A stretch of 64,000 nt of DNA from Sutcliffiella cohnii (GCF_002250055.1 NZ_CP018866.1:2224501-2288500); one strand, 5' to 3'; positions 1-8,482 are shown, counted from the first letter of the stretch. Numbers and translations: made by a program. Notes: a model not told the origin generated them from the letters alone.

Positions 1-200
1 AGAAACCAATAGTAGAAGCGTCACCATGGGGAACCGATGGGGGACTATTTACAAACGTAGCAAACATTCCTACTGTAGTTTTTGGTCCAGGGGTAACAGA
101 AGTAGCACATTATCCTAATGAATATATTGAAATTAAAAAGATGATACAGGCTGCTAAAATTGTAGCAAGTACGTTAGTTGATTGGTGTAAAGTGGAATAA
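1..200 (+). CDS. M20 family metallopeptidase/deacylase, C-terminal end (YodQ-like), partial
   Basis: Only the last 65 codons are in the window, read in the frame that begins at base 3. The tail contains a WGTDGGLF segment followed by PTVVFGPG and AHYPNEYI, which is the C-terminal catalytic half of M20 (ArgE/DapE/acetylornithine deacetylase-like) metallohydrolases; the His in AHYPNE is a family metal ligand. The next gene is a YodP-like acetyltransferase and kamA follows, and in Bacillus subtilis the equivalent M20 gene of this cluster is yodQ, so a deacylase acting on an acylated beta-lysine or related compound is the likely role (inference). The N-terminus and start lie outside the window. 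Confidence 0.75.
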   Translation, partial: KPIVEASPWGTDGGLFTNVANIPTVVFGPGVTEVAHYPNEYIEIKKMIQAAKIVASTLVDWCKVE

Positions 201-269
201 CCAGACTAAAGCTAAGCGTGTTTAGGGAAAATAACATTTCATTATAGATATTATTTGTTACTATATTCT

Positions 270-310
270 ATCCCCCATGGTGTGAGTTTTCCTTAGCCTG
301 GGGGATCTTC
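270..310 (+). terminator. probable intrinsic terminator after the M20 gene
   Basis: An 8-bp inverted repeat (ATCCCCCA at 270-277, TGGGGGAT at 299-306) with a 21-base loop lies 70 bases after the M20 stop codon. The tail is T-rich but not a clean T run, so termination may be weak. Confidence 0.4.
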
Positions 311-376
311 CTTTAAAATTTTCACAAGGGATTATATGGTTTATATAGAAGTGTATGTAAAAGGGAGTGTGATAGA

Positions 377-1222
377 ATGACAGTTTATAACAAAGATTAT
401 TTTGAAAGTAGAGAAGAAGGTATTCTTTTAGAGGGCGTAAAAGATTACTACAATAAAAGATTAATAATTGAAAATATGGATGGAGAATTATCTAGTTTAT
501 TCGATTATATTAATGCTTTAGAAAAAGAAAATTATGTTGAAAAAATAATTATAAAAGCAAGTCAAGATTATTTATTTCCTCTTCTTAATAAAGGATACAT
601 ATTAGAGGCATATGTACCAAAATTTTATAGAGGTGAAGACCGATTTTTTATTTGTCGTTATAAAACGCAGGATAGATACCATTCTCCAAATTTCATAAAG
701 GAAGATGAAATAGTGAACATCGTACAAAATAAAGAAAAGGTGACTGTTACTAGTGAATTAAAAGGTTTTAAATTGGAAAAAGCAACCGTTCATGACGTTG
801 AAGCGTTAGCAATCCTATATAAACAGGTGTTCACCGTTTATCCAGTCCCAATATTTGACCCAAAATACATAGAAAAACAAATGAAAAATAACACTGTTTT
901 TTATTATGTAAAAGATGAAACAGAGAAGATAATTGCAGCTGCCTCTGCAGAGATAAATATAGTCGGAAAAAGTGCAGAAATAACCGACTGTGCAACGTTA
1001 CCTAGTAGCAGAAAAGGAGGTTATATGAAGCATATTATAACTTCATTGGAGAATGAGCTAAAGCAGCAAAATATTACGTGTATTTATTCCATCGCTAGAG
1101 CGCAATCTTTTGGAATGAATGCTGTATTGCATCAATTAGATTACACATATACCGGGAGACTGAAAAATAATTGTTATATTTTTGACAAAATAGAAGACAT
1201 GAATATGTGGGTTAAAATTTAA
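377..1222 (+). CDS. ablB: putative beta-lysine N-acetyltransferase (YodP/AblB-like)
   Basis: This 281-residue protein has a GNAT acetyltransferase domain in its C-terminal half (about residues 130-270). The EITDCATLPSSRKGG segment is the acetyl-CoA loop, with RKGG in the place of the usual Q/RxxGxG/A motif. The N-terminal half (SRE..YNKRLIIE..) matches the YodP/AblB type. In methanogens and some Bacillus AblB acetylates beta-lysine, made by lysine 2,3-aminomutase, to N-epsilon-acetyl-beta-lysine. The kamA gene 1.9 kb downstream supports this pairing. The start has a good AAGGGAGTG ribosome site. The product might be an osmolyte or a spore-phase lysine catabolite; the sequence does not decide. 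Confidence 0.8.
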   Translation: MTVYNKDYFESREEGILLEGVKDYYNKRLIIENMDGELSSLFDYINALEKENYVEKIIIKASQDYLFPLLNKGYILEAYVPKFYRGEDRFFICRYKTQDRYHSPNFIKEDEIVNIVQNKEKVTVTSELKGFKLEKATVHDVEALAILYKQVFTVYPVPIFDPKYIEKQMKNNTVFYYVKDETEKIIAAASAEINIVGKSAEITDCATLPSSRKGGYMKHIITSLENELKQQNITCIYSIARAQSFGMNAVLHQLDYTYTGRLKNNCYIFDKIEDMNMWVKI

Positions 1223-1263
1223 AGTGACTAATTTTCGGCATCTAAACGACAAAAAATAGGCAG

Positions 1264-2688
1264 GTGATGAAGTTGTCTGGAATAGAGGCATTGAGTAATG
1301 ATATGATGAAACATTTATTATCTTGTATAGATGAGGCAATTCATGCAGTTGATGAAAATGGTATCACGATTTTTTATAACGAAGTTGCAGCAAAGCATGA
1401 TGGATTGAAAACGGAGGAAGTTATAGGTAAACATATTTTAAAAGTATTTCCTTCCTTAACGGAAGAAACTAGTACGTTATTAAAAGTACTAAAGACGAAA
1501 AAAGCTATTTTTCATCAAGATCAAAAGTATGAAAATAAAAATGGCGAATTAATTGAAACAGTTAACACCACTATTCCTATTCTTATAGGAGAAGAAGTTA
1601 AGGGTGCTGTAGAGATTGCTAAAAATTATGGAAAGATAAAGATGTTGTCTAATAAACTTATCGACTTACAATCAAGATTGTATAAGAAAACAACGAGTAC
1701 TTCTTCTCTCGATTCGTCTTATACGTTTCAACATTTTCTAACGTCAGACCCAATTTGTTTACGTACACTTGAAGAAGCAAAAAAAGTTGCGACTTCAACA
1801 ATTCCAATCGTTATTTACGGCGAAACAGGCACTGGTAAAGAAATCGTAGCCCAAGGGATTCATAATGCATCCTATCGAAAAGACATGCCCTTTATTGCCC
1901 AAAATTGTGCAGCTATTCCCGAAACATTATTAGAAAGTGCGTTGTTTGGTACGGAAAAAGGGAGTTATACTGGTGCAGAAGATCGGCCTGGTCTTTTTGA
2001 ATTAGCTAATGGTGGCACCCTATTTTTAGATGAGTTAAATTCTATGCCAATTTCCTTGCAATCTAAATTACTTCGTGTATTAGAGGACGGAAAAATAAGA
2101 AGAATTGGCGGAACTCAAACGATCACAGTTGATGTCCGTATCGTAGCAGCAATGAACGAAAGTCCCGATAGTTGTTTACAAAAAGGGATTATAAGAACTG
2201 ACTTTTTTTATCGAGTTTGTAGCTGTAGCCTTTACTTACCGCCACTACGAGATAGAGTTGGTGATATCCCCTTATTAGTAAATAATTTCATAGAAATATT
2301 AAGTAAACAACAAAATATTAATCGATACAAGGTCGCCGAAAGTGTACTTACCTCTTTTACCCGTTACGATTGGCCAGGTAATGTTCGTGAATTAAAAAAC
2401 ACACTAGAGTATATCACTATCACTAATGATTCAAACGTTATAACGGTTGAAGACCTTCCTTTAAAGTTACAACCTGTGCGGTTAGTTAAGCAGAGGAAAG
2501 GGAGGGAGGAACAACCTTCTTTAAGAGAAATTCTAGCCCATAAAGAAAAGGAGTTAATTACTGACGCTTTACAGGAAACAAAAGGAAATATTGTACAGGC
2601 TGCTAAACTACTAAAAATCCCTCGACAAACACTGCAGTACAAGCTATCAAAAATGGAAAAATCACTTAATGTTACGATAGATAAATAG
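1264..2688 (+). CDS. sigma-54-dependent transcriptional activator (PAS, AAA+, Fis HTH), probable regulator of kamA
   Basis: This 474-residue bacterial enhancer-binding protein has three parts: a PAS sensor (about 15-125), an AAA+ domain with Walker A GETGTGKE (186-193) and Walker B GTLFLDE (251-257), and a C-terminal Fis-type helix-turn-helix around GNIVQAAKLLKIPRQTLQYK. The sigma-54 contact loop is GSYTGA (233-238) instead of GAFTGA. The gene directly precedes kamA, which has a -24/-12 promoter, so it probably activates kamA; Bacillus cereus-group KamR is the known parallel. The start is ambiguous: GTG 1264, ATG 1267 or TTG 1273. The AGGTGATG at 1262-1269 would best serve the TTG at 1273. 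Confidence 0.88.
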   Translation: MMKLSGIEALSNDMMKHLLSCIDEAIHAVDENGITIFYNEVAAKHDGLKTEEVIGKHILKVFPSLTEETSTLLKVLKTKKAIFHQDQKYENKNGELIETVNTTIPILIGEEVKGAVEIAKNYGKIKMLSNKLIDLQSRLYKKTTSTSSLDSSYTFQHFLTSDPICLRTLEEAKKVATSTIPIVIYGETGTGKEIVAQGIHNASYRKDMPFIAQNCAAIPETLLESALFGTEKGSYTGAEDRPGLFELANGGTLFLDELNSMPISLQSKLLRVLEDGKIRRIGGTQTITVDVRIVAAMNESPDSCLQKGIIRTDFFYRVCSCSLYLPPLRDRVGDIPLLVNNFIEILSKQQNINRYKVAESVLTSFTRYDWPGNVRELKNTLEYITITNDSNVITVEDLPLKLQPVRLVKQRKGREEQPSLREILAHKEKELITDALQETKGNIVQAAKLLKIPRQTLQYKLSKMEKSLNVTIDK

Positions 2689-2753
2689 ATAAGAGACCAA
2701 TTCTTCTTACCACACATACTATATGGTAAAACTGTGCAAAGTGGTGACGCTGC

Positions 2754-3070
2754 GCTTGTCGCCGATGAGCGAGCGCCCTTCGCTTTTCGGTTTGTCTAGC
2801 TACGGCGGCTAGGTCCTGCTCAAACTTCACTTTTCCTCCGTACGATAAGTCAACATCAACTCGCCTTCCGGCTCGTTGTGTTTCCTATATCTCCTGCGGA
2901 AAAGCTCCAGTTTGATTAGACCTACCAAGCCGCCTCCGCTTTTCTATCTGTCTAGCTGCGGGCGCTATCGGCTCGAGGTCATAAGTCAGTCACTTCCGGT
3001 GGGCAAAAACCGCCCACCTGCAGCGCCTGCCTTATGCTTGTCGCCGATGAGCGAGCGCCCTTCGCTTTTC
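2754..3070. repeat. mosaic GC-rich intergenic repeat with 35-bp direct repeats at both ends
   Basis: The 2689-3072 interval holds no convincing gene. Its edges are an identical 35-bp direct repeat (2754-2788 and 3036-3070, core TCGCCGATGAGCGAGCGCCC). The interior 2793-2918 matches, in inverted orientation, bases 18780-18905, and the block ATAAGTCAGTCACTTCCGGT around 2981-3000 recurs near 5237-5256. Base composition is clearly more GC-rich than the flanking genes. It resembles the modular noncoding repeats seen between genes in many Bacillaceae genomes. An open frame across it has no ribosome site and repeat-encoded sequence, so it is not annotated. Confidence 0.8.
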
Positions 3071-3074
3071 TTGT

Positions 3075-3091
3075 TGGCATGGTTTTTGCAT
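3075..3091 (+). promoter_or_regulatory. sigma-54 (-24/-12) promoter of kamA
   Basis: TGGCAT at 3075-3080 and TTGCAT at 3086-3091 put the invariant GG (3076-3077) and GC (3088-3089) exactly 12 bases apart, as in the consensus TGGCAC-N5-TTGC. The predicted start near 3101 leaves a very short leader containing GGGAGGAG before the ATG at 3119. It begins five bases after the right-hand 35-bp repeat, so any activator site must lie inside or beyond the repeat. Confidence 0.85.
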
Positions 3092-3118
3092 GGTTGTTGG
3101 TAGGGAGGAGAGATAGTT

Positions 3119-4507
3119 ATGTTAAATGATGTGTTTAAGCCAAAGAGACATTGGAAAGATATTGAACTTTGGAAAGATGTTACGGATGAGCAATGGAATG
3201 ATTGGCTATGGCAGCTTACAAATACGATAAGAACATTGGACGACTTAAAAAAGGTTATTAATTTAACACCAGAGGAAGAGGAAGGTGTTAAAATTTCAAC
3301 GAAGACAATTCCCCTTAACATAACACCATACTACGCATCTTTAATGGATGAAACTGATCCAAAATGTCCGATCAGAATGCAATCTGTACCTATTTCAAAA
3401 GAAATATATAAAACGAAATATGATTTAGAAGATCCGTTACACGAAGATGAAGATTCCCCAGTTGCAGGGTTGACGCATCGTTATCCTGACCGAGTCTTAT
3501 TTTTAGTAACAAACCAATGTTCGATGTATTGTAGATATTGTACTCGGAGACGATTTTCTGGCCAGATTGGAATGGGGGTACCGAAAAAACAATTAGATGG
3601 CGCGATTTCTTATATTGCGAATAACGAACAAGTTCGAGACGTTCTTATATCAGGTGGAGATGGACTTTTAATTAACGATCAAATTTTAGAGTACATTCTA
3701 AAAAATTTAAGAGCGATCCCACATGTAGAAATAATACGAATTGGAACACGAGCACCAGTTGTATTTCCACAACGTATTACCGAGAACTTATGTAACATTT
3801 TAAAAAAATACCATCCTGTATGGCTTAATACACATTTCAATACTTCCATTGAAATTACCGAAGAATCTAAAAAGGCATGTGAAATGTTAGTTAATGCAGG
3901 AGTTCCAGTTGGTAATCAAGCAGTAATACTAGCAGGAATTAATGATAGTGTAGCAATCATGAAAAAATTAATGCACGATCTCGTAAAAATCCGTGTTAGA
4001 CCTTATTACATTTATCAATGCGATTTATCAGAAGGAATTGGGCATTTTAGAGCACCAATTTCAAAAGGCTTAGAAATAATAGAAGGACTTCGCGGTCACA
4101 CTTCCGGGTATGCAGTTCCTACATTTGTAGTTGACGCACCAGGCGGTGGAGGAAAAATAGCTGTCCAGCCGAATTATATTATTTCACAAAGCGCAGATAA
4201 AGTCGTGTTGCGTAACTTTGAAGGAGTAATAACAACGTATCCAGAACCAGAAAATTATGTATCAGGAACTGCCGAGCAATTTTTCAAAAAAGTTTATCCA
4301 AATATGGATGAAAAGAAATCTAATACAGGCATTGCCGCATTAATGAATGAAAGCCAGTTTAATCTCGTTCCTGAAGGCTTAACAAGAATGGATCGACGTA
4401 AAAGTTATGAACATGACCCTAACCATAGTTCATTAAAAGATAAACGAAATAAGAGGGATGAATTAAAGGAAAAAAAATATCAAGCTCAAATGAAGAAAAT
4501 GAATTAA
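3119..4507 (+). CDS. kamA: lysine 2,3-aminomutase (radical SAM, PLP)
   Basis: This 462-residue enzyme converts L-lysine to L-beta-lysine. The radical-SAM [4Fe-4S] motif CSMYCRYC gives cysteines at 134, 138 and 141. SGGDG follows for SAM binding, and the PLP lysine lies in the PGGGGK motif in the last quarter. Length matches Bacillus KamA (about 470). The ribosome site GGGAGGAG and ATG are well placed. It is transcribed from its own sigma-54 promoter and is probably followed by yokU in the same transcript. Together with the upstream acetyltransferase and M20 deacylase it forms a beta-lysine metabolism cluster. Confidence 0.95.
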   Translation: MLNDVFKPKRHWKDIELWKDVTDEQWNDWLWQLTNTIRTLDDLKKVINLTPEEEEGVKISTKTIPLNITPYYASLMDETDPKCPIRMQSVPISKEIYKTKYDLEDPLHEDEDSPVAGLTHRYPDRVLFLVTNQCSMYCRYCTRRRFSGQIGMGVPKKQLDGAISYIANNEQVRDVLISGGDGLLINDQILEYILKNLRAIPHVEIIRIGTRAPVVFPQRITENLCNILKKYHPVWLNTHFNTSIEITEESKKACEMLVNAGVPVGNQAVILAGINDSVAIMKKLMHDLVKIRVRPYYIYQCDLSEGIGHFRAPISKGLEIIEGLRGHTSGYAVPTFVVDAPGGGGKIAVQPNYIISQSADKVVLRNFEGVITTYPEPENYVSGTAEQFFKKVYPNMDEKKSNTGIAALMNESQFNLVPEGLTRMDRRKSYEHDPNHSSLKDKRNKRDELKEKKYQAQMKKMN

Positions 4508-4543
4508 ATTATATATATTTGAGTAATAAGGAGGACGAATACG

Positions 4544-4822
4544 GTGTTATGTAAATGGTGCCGTTCCACAGAAGCGAATCAATCCAATAATACTGTATAC
4601 TGGGAGTTACCAGACGGCTCTAGAGCAATCACAATTAATGAGACACCATGTATTCATTGTGAGGATTGTGGAATGCAATATCAAACGGATGAAACGACGG
4701 AAATAATCGAAAATCATCTATTATTAATTGATACGAAATTACTTCCTGATATTACGAATTATGAACAATTACTAGCTCAACCAAAAATCTTAAAAAGGTA
4801 TTACTTTGATTTTTCAACCTAA
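4544..4822 (+). CDS. yokU: YokU family zinc-ribbon protein
   Basis: This 92-residue protein has an N-terminal CKWC pair and a CIHCEDCG pair, forming a four-cysteine zinc ribbon like the N-terminal half of MqsA-type proteins, but no DNA-binding C-terminal domain. It starts with GTG 8 bases after AAGGAGGA. It is 36 bases downstream of kamA, its usual neighbour in Bacillus. No function is established. Confidence 0.85.
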   Translation: MLCKWCRSTEANQSNNTVYWELPDGSRAITINETPCIHCEDCGMQYQTDETTEIIENHLLLIDTKLLPDITNYEQLLAQPKILKRYYFDFST

Positions 4823-4883
4823 ACTATTTTCATTGTAAAATAATTTATTGTAGAATAAAAGAAAAAAATAGGATGGGTTTAAC

Positions 4884-5105
4884 GTGTCAAAGTCTTTTTA
4901 TCATTATTTAGTTAATTATCGCCATGCCATTATAAAAACGGATATAAGTCGTTTTGCAAATGCAGCTTATGAAGATCATAGTTTTCCTAAACAATCAAAA
5001 AGCTATCATGAAATTAGTAATTATTTAGAGCTAAACGTACACTATTTACCTAGTATGACAATCTTTGATGAAGCATGGGATTTATATATTAGGGATGAGC
5101 AGTAA
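4884..5105 (+). CDS. yozE: YozE family protein (UPF0346)
   Basis: This 73-residue protein begins SKSFYHYLVNYRH and has the FPKQSKSYHEISNYLE segment typical of YozE (UPF0346), a small helical fold of unknown function. The GTG start follows a GGATGGG ribosome site. It sits between yokU and yodN as in B. subtilis, and a strong terminator follows. Confidence 0.9.
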   Translation: MSKSFYHYLVNYRHAIIKTDISRFANAAYEDHSFPKQSKSYHEISNYLELNVHYLPSMTIFDEAWDLYIRDEQ

Positions 5106-5112
5106 ACAGGAG

Positions 5113-5147
5113 AAGTAGTTCCATTTCCAATGGAACTACTTTTTTTA
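5113..5147 (+). terminator. intrinsic terminator of yozE
   Basis: A 13-bp perfect stem (5113-5125 with 5129-5141) has a 3-base loop and runs into T(7). Placed 8 bases after the yozE stop. Confidence 0.92.
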
Positions 5148-5203
5148 TTGTTTAGGAAATTATAAAAGTGGAAAGTTGTGGATAACTACTAACTTTGTGT
5201 TGC

Positions 5204-5336
5204 TACGTCTAGCTCCTTTGGAAAAGGCCCTCGTGACATAAGTCAGTCACTTCCGGTGGACAAAGAGCGTCCACCTGCAGCGCCGCACCTTTCTTGTCGG
5301 GCCAGGACGAGCCGCCTGCGCTTTTGTTCTTGCTTT
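5204..5336. repeat. mosaic GC-rich intergenic repeat (second copy)
   Basis: The block from GTCTAGCTCC to CGCTTTTGTTCTTG shares modules with 2960-3072 in the same order: GTCTAGCT, ATAAGTCAGTCACTTCCGGT, CCACCTGCAGCGCC, CTTGTCG and CGCTTTT. The rest of the 5148-5573 interval is AT-rich and shows no gene with a ribosome site other than yodN at its end. Confidence 0.75.
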
Positions 5337-5573
5337 GAATTCTAAATTGATTGGACAGTTTACATTACTCACTTCATTTGAATGTAAGAGTTAGTTTAAA
5401 GTTTATCACCTTTGCTTTTTAACAAAAGGAATAATATTCCTAACAAGTATTGTGAAAAAATTCGTACATCCTTTAGCGCTTTTCTTTCTTTTGCATATAA
5501 TGTATTACTCACACTTCAAGTAACCTACTCTCTAGCAATTTTCATAATAAACCGTAGTACTGGAGGTAGGATT

Positions 5574-6248
5574 GTGGCTAAGAAAGCAAAGTTTACTATT
5601 GGAGACATTGTAGTAATAACGGTATATGGTACAGTTGGAAAAATTACGGATGTCCAGTTTATTGAAAATGAATATTATTATGAAGTGAATAAAAGTGAAG
5701 ATTTATACGAAGAAGCTTCACTAGCCTTTTTAACAGAATTTAATGGCCAAATTATATTATCGGATGAAATAGAAATAGAGTATAACTATTTTATTGGTGA
5801 TTTAGTTAAGGTGAAAGGTTATGGAGATGAATGGTTTAGAATTATAGGTTTTCGTACAGAAATATGGCGTTATAAAGAAGATGCATGGGAAGAAAGCATA
5901 TATGAACTAGTGAGGGTTTCTGATGGTGAGTGGTTAGAAGCGGCAGAGGAGGAGATAACGACTGTCATTTCAAAGGAGAAGGCAGATTATTTAAAACAAA
6001 AAATAGAGCTTCGGTATCTCCTTTATCAAGATAAACAGGAGTTGCAAAACGATATGAGTCGAATAAAAAAAGATAAGAAAACAAAAACACAAAAAGAGAT
6101 TATTGATGGGTTACTAGATGTTTATAATGATTATCGAGTTTTATATGAGCTTTTTTACGATGAAGAGTATAAACACGTTATGGACTTAGCAATGGAAAAT
6201 TTAAAGCGTCTAACAAATAATAAAAATGAAAACTATCTTGGTAAGTGA
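5574..6248 (+). CDS. yodN: YodN-like conserved protein
   Basis: This 224-residue protein starts at GTG 5574, after GGAGG; the open frame continues upstream but has no ribosome site there. It opens with AKKAKFTIGDIVVITVYGTVGKITDVQ, a small beta-rich segment like KOW/SH3-type domains, repeated in weaker form at about residues 80-110 (YFIGDLVKVKGYGDEWFRI). The C-terminal third is charged and helical. Size and position next to yozE and yozD match B. subtilis YodN, whose function is unknown. The last 16 bases overlap a small gene on the other strand. Confidence 0.75.
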   Translation: MAKKAKFTIGDIVVITVYGTVGKITDVQFIENEYYYEVNKSEDLYEEASLAFLTEFNGQIILSDEIEIEYNYFIGDLVKVKGYGDEWFRIIGFRTEIWRYKEDAWEESIYELVRVSDGEWLEAAEEEITTVISKEKADYLKQKIELRYLLYQDKQELQNDMSRIKKDKKTKTQKEIIDGLLDVYNDYRVLYELFYDEEYKHVMDLAMENLKRLTNNKNENYLGK

Positions 6249-6382
6249 AGAAATTGCCAAATTAATAGAAAAAAAAATGGGATCCCAAAAATAAAAAGAA
6301 ACATAATGGCTTTTTCACTTACCTTATCTAATATGGAAACTAAAAACTGCTCATCTTCGAATCTGTTTAATAATTGCTTCAT
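6233..6382 (-). CDS. short single-span membrane protein, unknown
   Basis: A 49-codon frame reads MKQLLNRFEDEQFLVS at the start, then one hydrophobic helix (about residues 26-44, rich in Phe, Ile, Leu), ending HLPR. The ATG is preceded by GAGGAGTG at suitable spacing. The 3' end overlaps yodN by 16 bases in convergent orientation. No family was recognised. The ribosome site, amphipathic start and clean membrane helix favour a real gene. Confidence 0.45.
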   Translation of the reverse strand: MKQLLNRFEDEQFLVSILDKVSEKAIMFLFIFGIPFFFLLIWQFLHLPR

Positions 6383-6599
6383 TTCGTTTCACTCCTCATC
6401 TATATTAAAAATAGGCTTGTCCTATTGTTAATAGATTGTATGGCTTGAAGAAGGAAAGTATGTCATAATTATTTATCTTCTCGTTTATTTTTTTGTGATA
6501 TTGTCTAAATTAATACATATATTCAAACTAAGGTGTACATAAAAACTCGAGGGTGCTATTTCTTCTTAAAGAAGGGATACATGAAAAGGGAGTGAGATT

Positions 6600-6770
6600 G
6601 TGAGAGAAATAGAGGTAGTGATAGATACGGATGAAATAGCCGAATTCTTTTACAATGAATTAATGAGGAGAGGGTATGTCCCAAGCGAAGAAGAGATTGG
6701 AGAGTTAGCAGATATCACCTTTGATTATTTAGTGGAAAAATGCATAATTGATGAAGAGGATATAGAATAA
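6600..6770 (+). CDS. yozD: YozD family protein
   Basis: This 56-residue acidic protein starts at GTG 6600 after AAGGGAGTG. It contains VVIDTDEIAEFFYNELMRRGYVPSEEE and ends LVEKCIIDEED, matching the YozD family as remembered from B. subtilis. It lies next to yodN, the same neighbour as in B. subtilis. Function is unknown. Confidence 0.8.
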   Translation: MREIEVVIDTDEIAEFFYNELMRRGYVPSEEEIGELADITFDYLVEKCIIDEEDIE

Positions 6771-6786
6771 CTATAAATATGAAATG

Positions 6787-6820
6787 GAGACAATTTTAGT
6801 TGTCTCTTTTTTATTTTTTT
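6787..6820 (+). terminator. intrinsic terminator of yozD
   Basis: GAGACAA (6787-6793) pairs with TTGTCTC (6800-6806), followed by TTTTTTATTTTTTT. Confidence 0.85.
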
Positions 6821-6855
6821 AAAACATACATAATCCACGCAAAAAGACGATCTAT

Positions 6856-7962
6856 TTAAGACCGTCCTAAAGCTTTTGTTATAGTATCGATACTCTTCAA
6901 TTTTAACAAACTTAGTAAATATTTTTCTGTTATGTTATATGGGGAATCTATACTAATTGGACTATAATAGGGAAATAATTCTTCAAATGATTGAAACCAA
7001 TCATCCTTATCGGGAAGTTTGTGAGTACTGTTTTTCCAAGCTTCATGGAGGGGTGGACTATAAATCTTTTTTGAGTTATCGTTTGTTCGGGTGAAAATAG
7101 ACGGAAAAAAATCAGCTCTTGATCCAGTATGGTTTTGTTCTTTAACAAACTTCATAGTGCCACGTTGTACTTCTTCCACATAAAAAAGTAAAGAATATAA
7201 ATACTTTCCTATATGTATTCTTTTCGTAATGTTATCGAATTGAGAAACAGTAGTTCCTGCTAGTTGTATCGAATCATCCGTTTGGTAAGGTATTAAAACG
7301 CTAGTAAAACCTAATTTCTCTTGCAATTGAAATGGCATCGACTTTATAACATGCTCTACATAAAAAGGATTTTGTATTATTCTTTTTTCAATAAAATGCT
7401 GTTCATTAATGATTAATGATAGAGTTAACATTTTACTATTTTTATCTTTCCAAAAAACTTCCCAAACAGCCCTCATAAATGAAGAAATGCCAAACTCGTT
7501 TAATAGATGAAATAGCGGTTTACCAATCTTTTTACTATGTTCATATAAAAGTAGTTGTTGATACGCATCATGAAAAATAAGAAAATTAGATTTTTCTAGA
7601 AAGGAAAAAAACAGTTCTTTTTCTCGAAAAGATAGCAGCCCTGAGATAGCTTCTCCTTTTAAGTCGGTCATATTCCAACCACCATTACGCGATACAATAT
7701 GAGCTAACAATGCCCAATGTACTTCTGTATTATTATCAAAAAAGTGTAAATAAGCATTTGTACGTGTTACATTATTTAAATTGTTTTTATCTGTTTCCTT
7801 TTTAATCTTATCAATTAACTCTATATCTCTCTTAGTTAGATTGTAAAGAGGATTATTATGATGAGAATTCAACATACATTTTCTCTCATTTTTAGATAAG
7901 CTAAAATCAATAGTTTTTTTCTTTTTGTCTTTTTTAAAAATATTGGGTAGAATACGTTTCAC
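6856..7962 (-). CDS. DUF2515 family protein (YppC-like)
   Basis: This 368-residue protein carries the DUF2515 hallmark NVTRTNAYLHFF..EVHWALLAHIVSRNGGWNMTDLKGE around residues 62-105, as in B. subtilis YppC. It is rich in aromatic residues and predicted soluble. The GTG start has a near-perfect AGGAGGTGG ribosome site. It is a monocistronic gene on the minus strand between yozD and the YodL-like gene. No biochemical role is known to me for this family. Confidence 0.8.
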   Translation of the reverse strand: MKRILPNIFKKDKKKKTIDFSLSKNERKCMLNSHHNNPLYNLTKRDIELIDKIKKETDKNNLNNVTRTNAYLHFFDNNTEVHWALLAHIVSRNGGWNMTDLKGEAISGLLSFREKELFFSFLEKSNFLIFHDAYQQLLLYEHSKKIGKPLFHLLNEFGISSFMRAVWEVFWKDKNSKMLTLSLIINEQHFIEKRIIQNPFYVEHVIKSMPFQLQEKLGFTSVLIPYQTDDSIQLAGTTVSQFDNITKRIHIGKYLYSLLFYVEEVQRGTMKFVKEQNHTGSRADFFPSIFTRTNDNSKKIYSPPLHEAWKNSTHKLPDKDDWFQSFEELFPYYSPISIDSPYNITEKYLLSLLKLKSIDTITKALGRS

Positions 7963-8118
7963 AAAAATACCACCTCCTAGTTATTGTATGAAATGAACTA
8001 AACAAACATGATGGAGAAGCAACATATTCTTCTTTCGACAATAGTTATCTTTTTTTGATGAAGGATTCGACACATACTTTTTCTAATAAGTATAGTAAGA
8101 AAAGGGGGAGGGTAAGTT

Positions 8119-8433
8119 ATGTTAAAAAAATGGAGTTTGTACAAAAAAGATATAGGGAAGTATGATGTTACGATATTGCAGACCCCTAATATTGGAGAAA
8201 ATAAAGGGTATGTCCCAATATATCGAGTAAATATTGAAGGTAGAACCCATACAGAAGTGATACAAACAGTTTTTTCAACATTTAATGTGAGAGAGCGCAT
8301 CCCCCACAATTATCGTGGTAGATTTATTAGTACAGGTGATATAGTATTAATTGATGAGGGGTTTAAAGGGAAAACTTATTATCGATTAAGTACAAATGGT
8401 TGGAAGGAACTAAATCGAGTTATGATTATGTAA
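8119..8433 (+). CDS. yodL: YodL-like protein
   Basis: This 104-residue protein has KYDVTILQTPNIGE..GYVPIYRVN, NVRERIPHNYRGRFISTGDIVLIDEG and YYRLSTNGW, the pattern of B. subtilis YodL. YodL is a small sporulation-phase protein reported to affect cell shape through the MreB-type cytoskeleton when overproduced. The ATG follows GGGGGAGGG. Nearby deoD and the YodJ-like carboxypeptidase are its B. subtilis neighbours too. Confidence 0.75.
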   Translation: MLKKWSLYKKDIGKYDVTILQTPNIGENKGYVPIYRVNIEGRTHTEVIQTVFSTFNVRERIPHNYRGRFISTGDIVLIDEGFKGKTYYRLSTNGWKELNRVMIM

Positions 8434-8435
8434 GA

Positions 8436-8466
8436 AGAAGCCCTCCATAATGAAGGGCTTCTTATA
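8436..8466 (+). terminator. intrinsic terminator of the yodL-like gene
   Basis: AAGAAGCCCT and AGGGCTTCTT flank a short loop directly after the stop codon. The palindrome can also serve the small minus-strand gene that ends at 8483. Confidence 0.8.
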
Positions 8467-8482
8467 ATGTTAGCAATCCGTA

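Noticed and set aside
2876..3103. A 75-codon plus-strand frame and a 111-codon minus-strand frame in the kamA upstream region
   Set aside because: They lie in the mosaic repeat, lack ribosome sites, and their peptides are low-complexity or repeat-derived.
5412..5573. 54-codon N-terminal extension of YodN
   Set aside because: No ribosome site at its first codon, while GGAGG directly precedes the GTG at 5574 and the homologous protein starts there.
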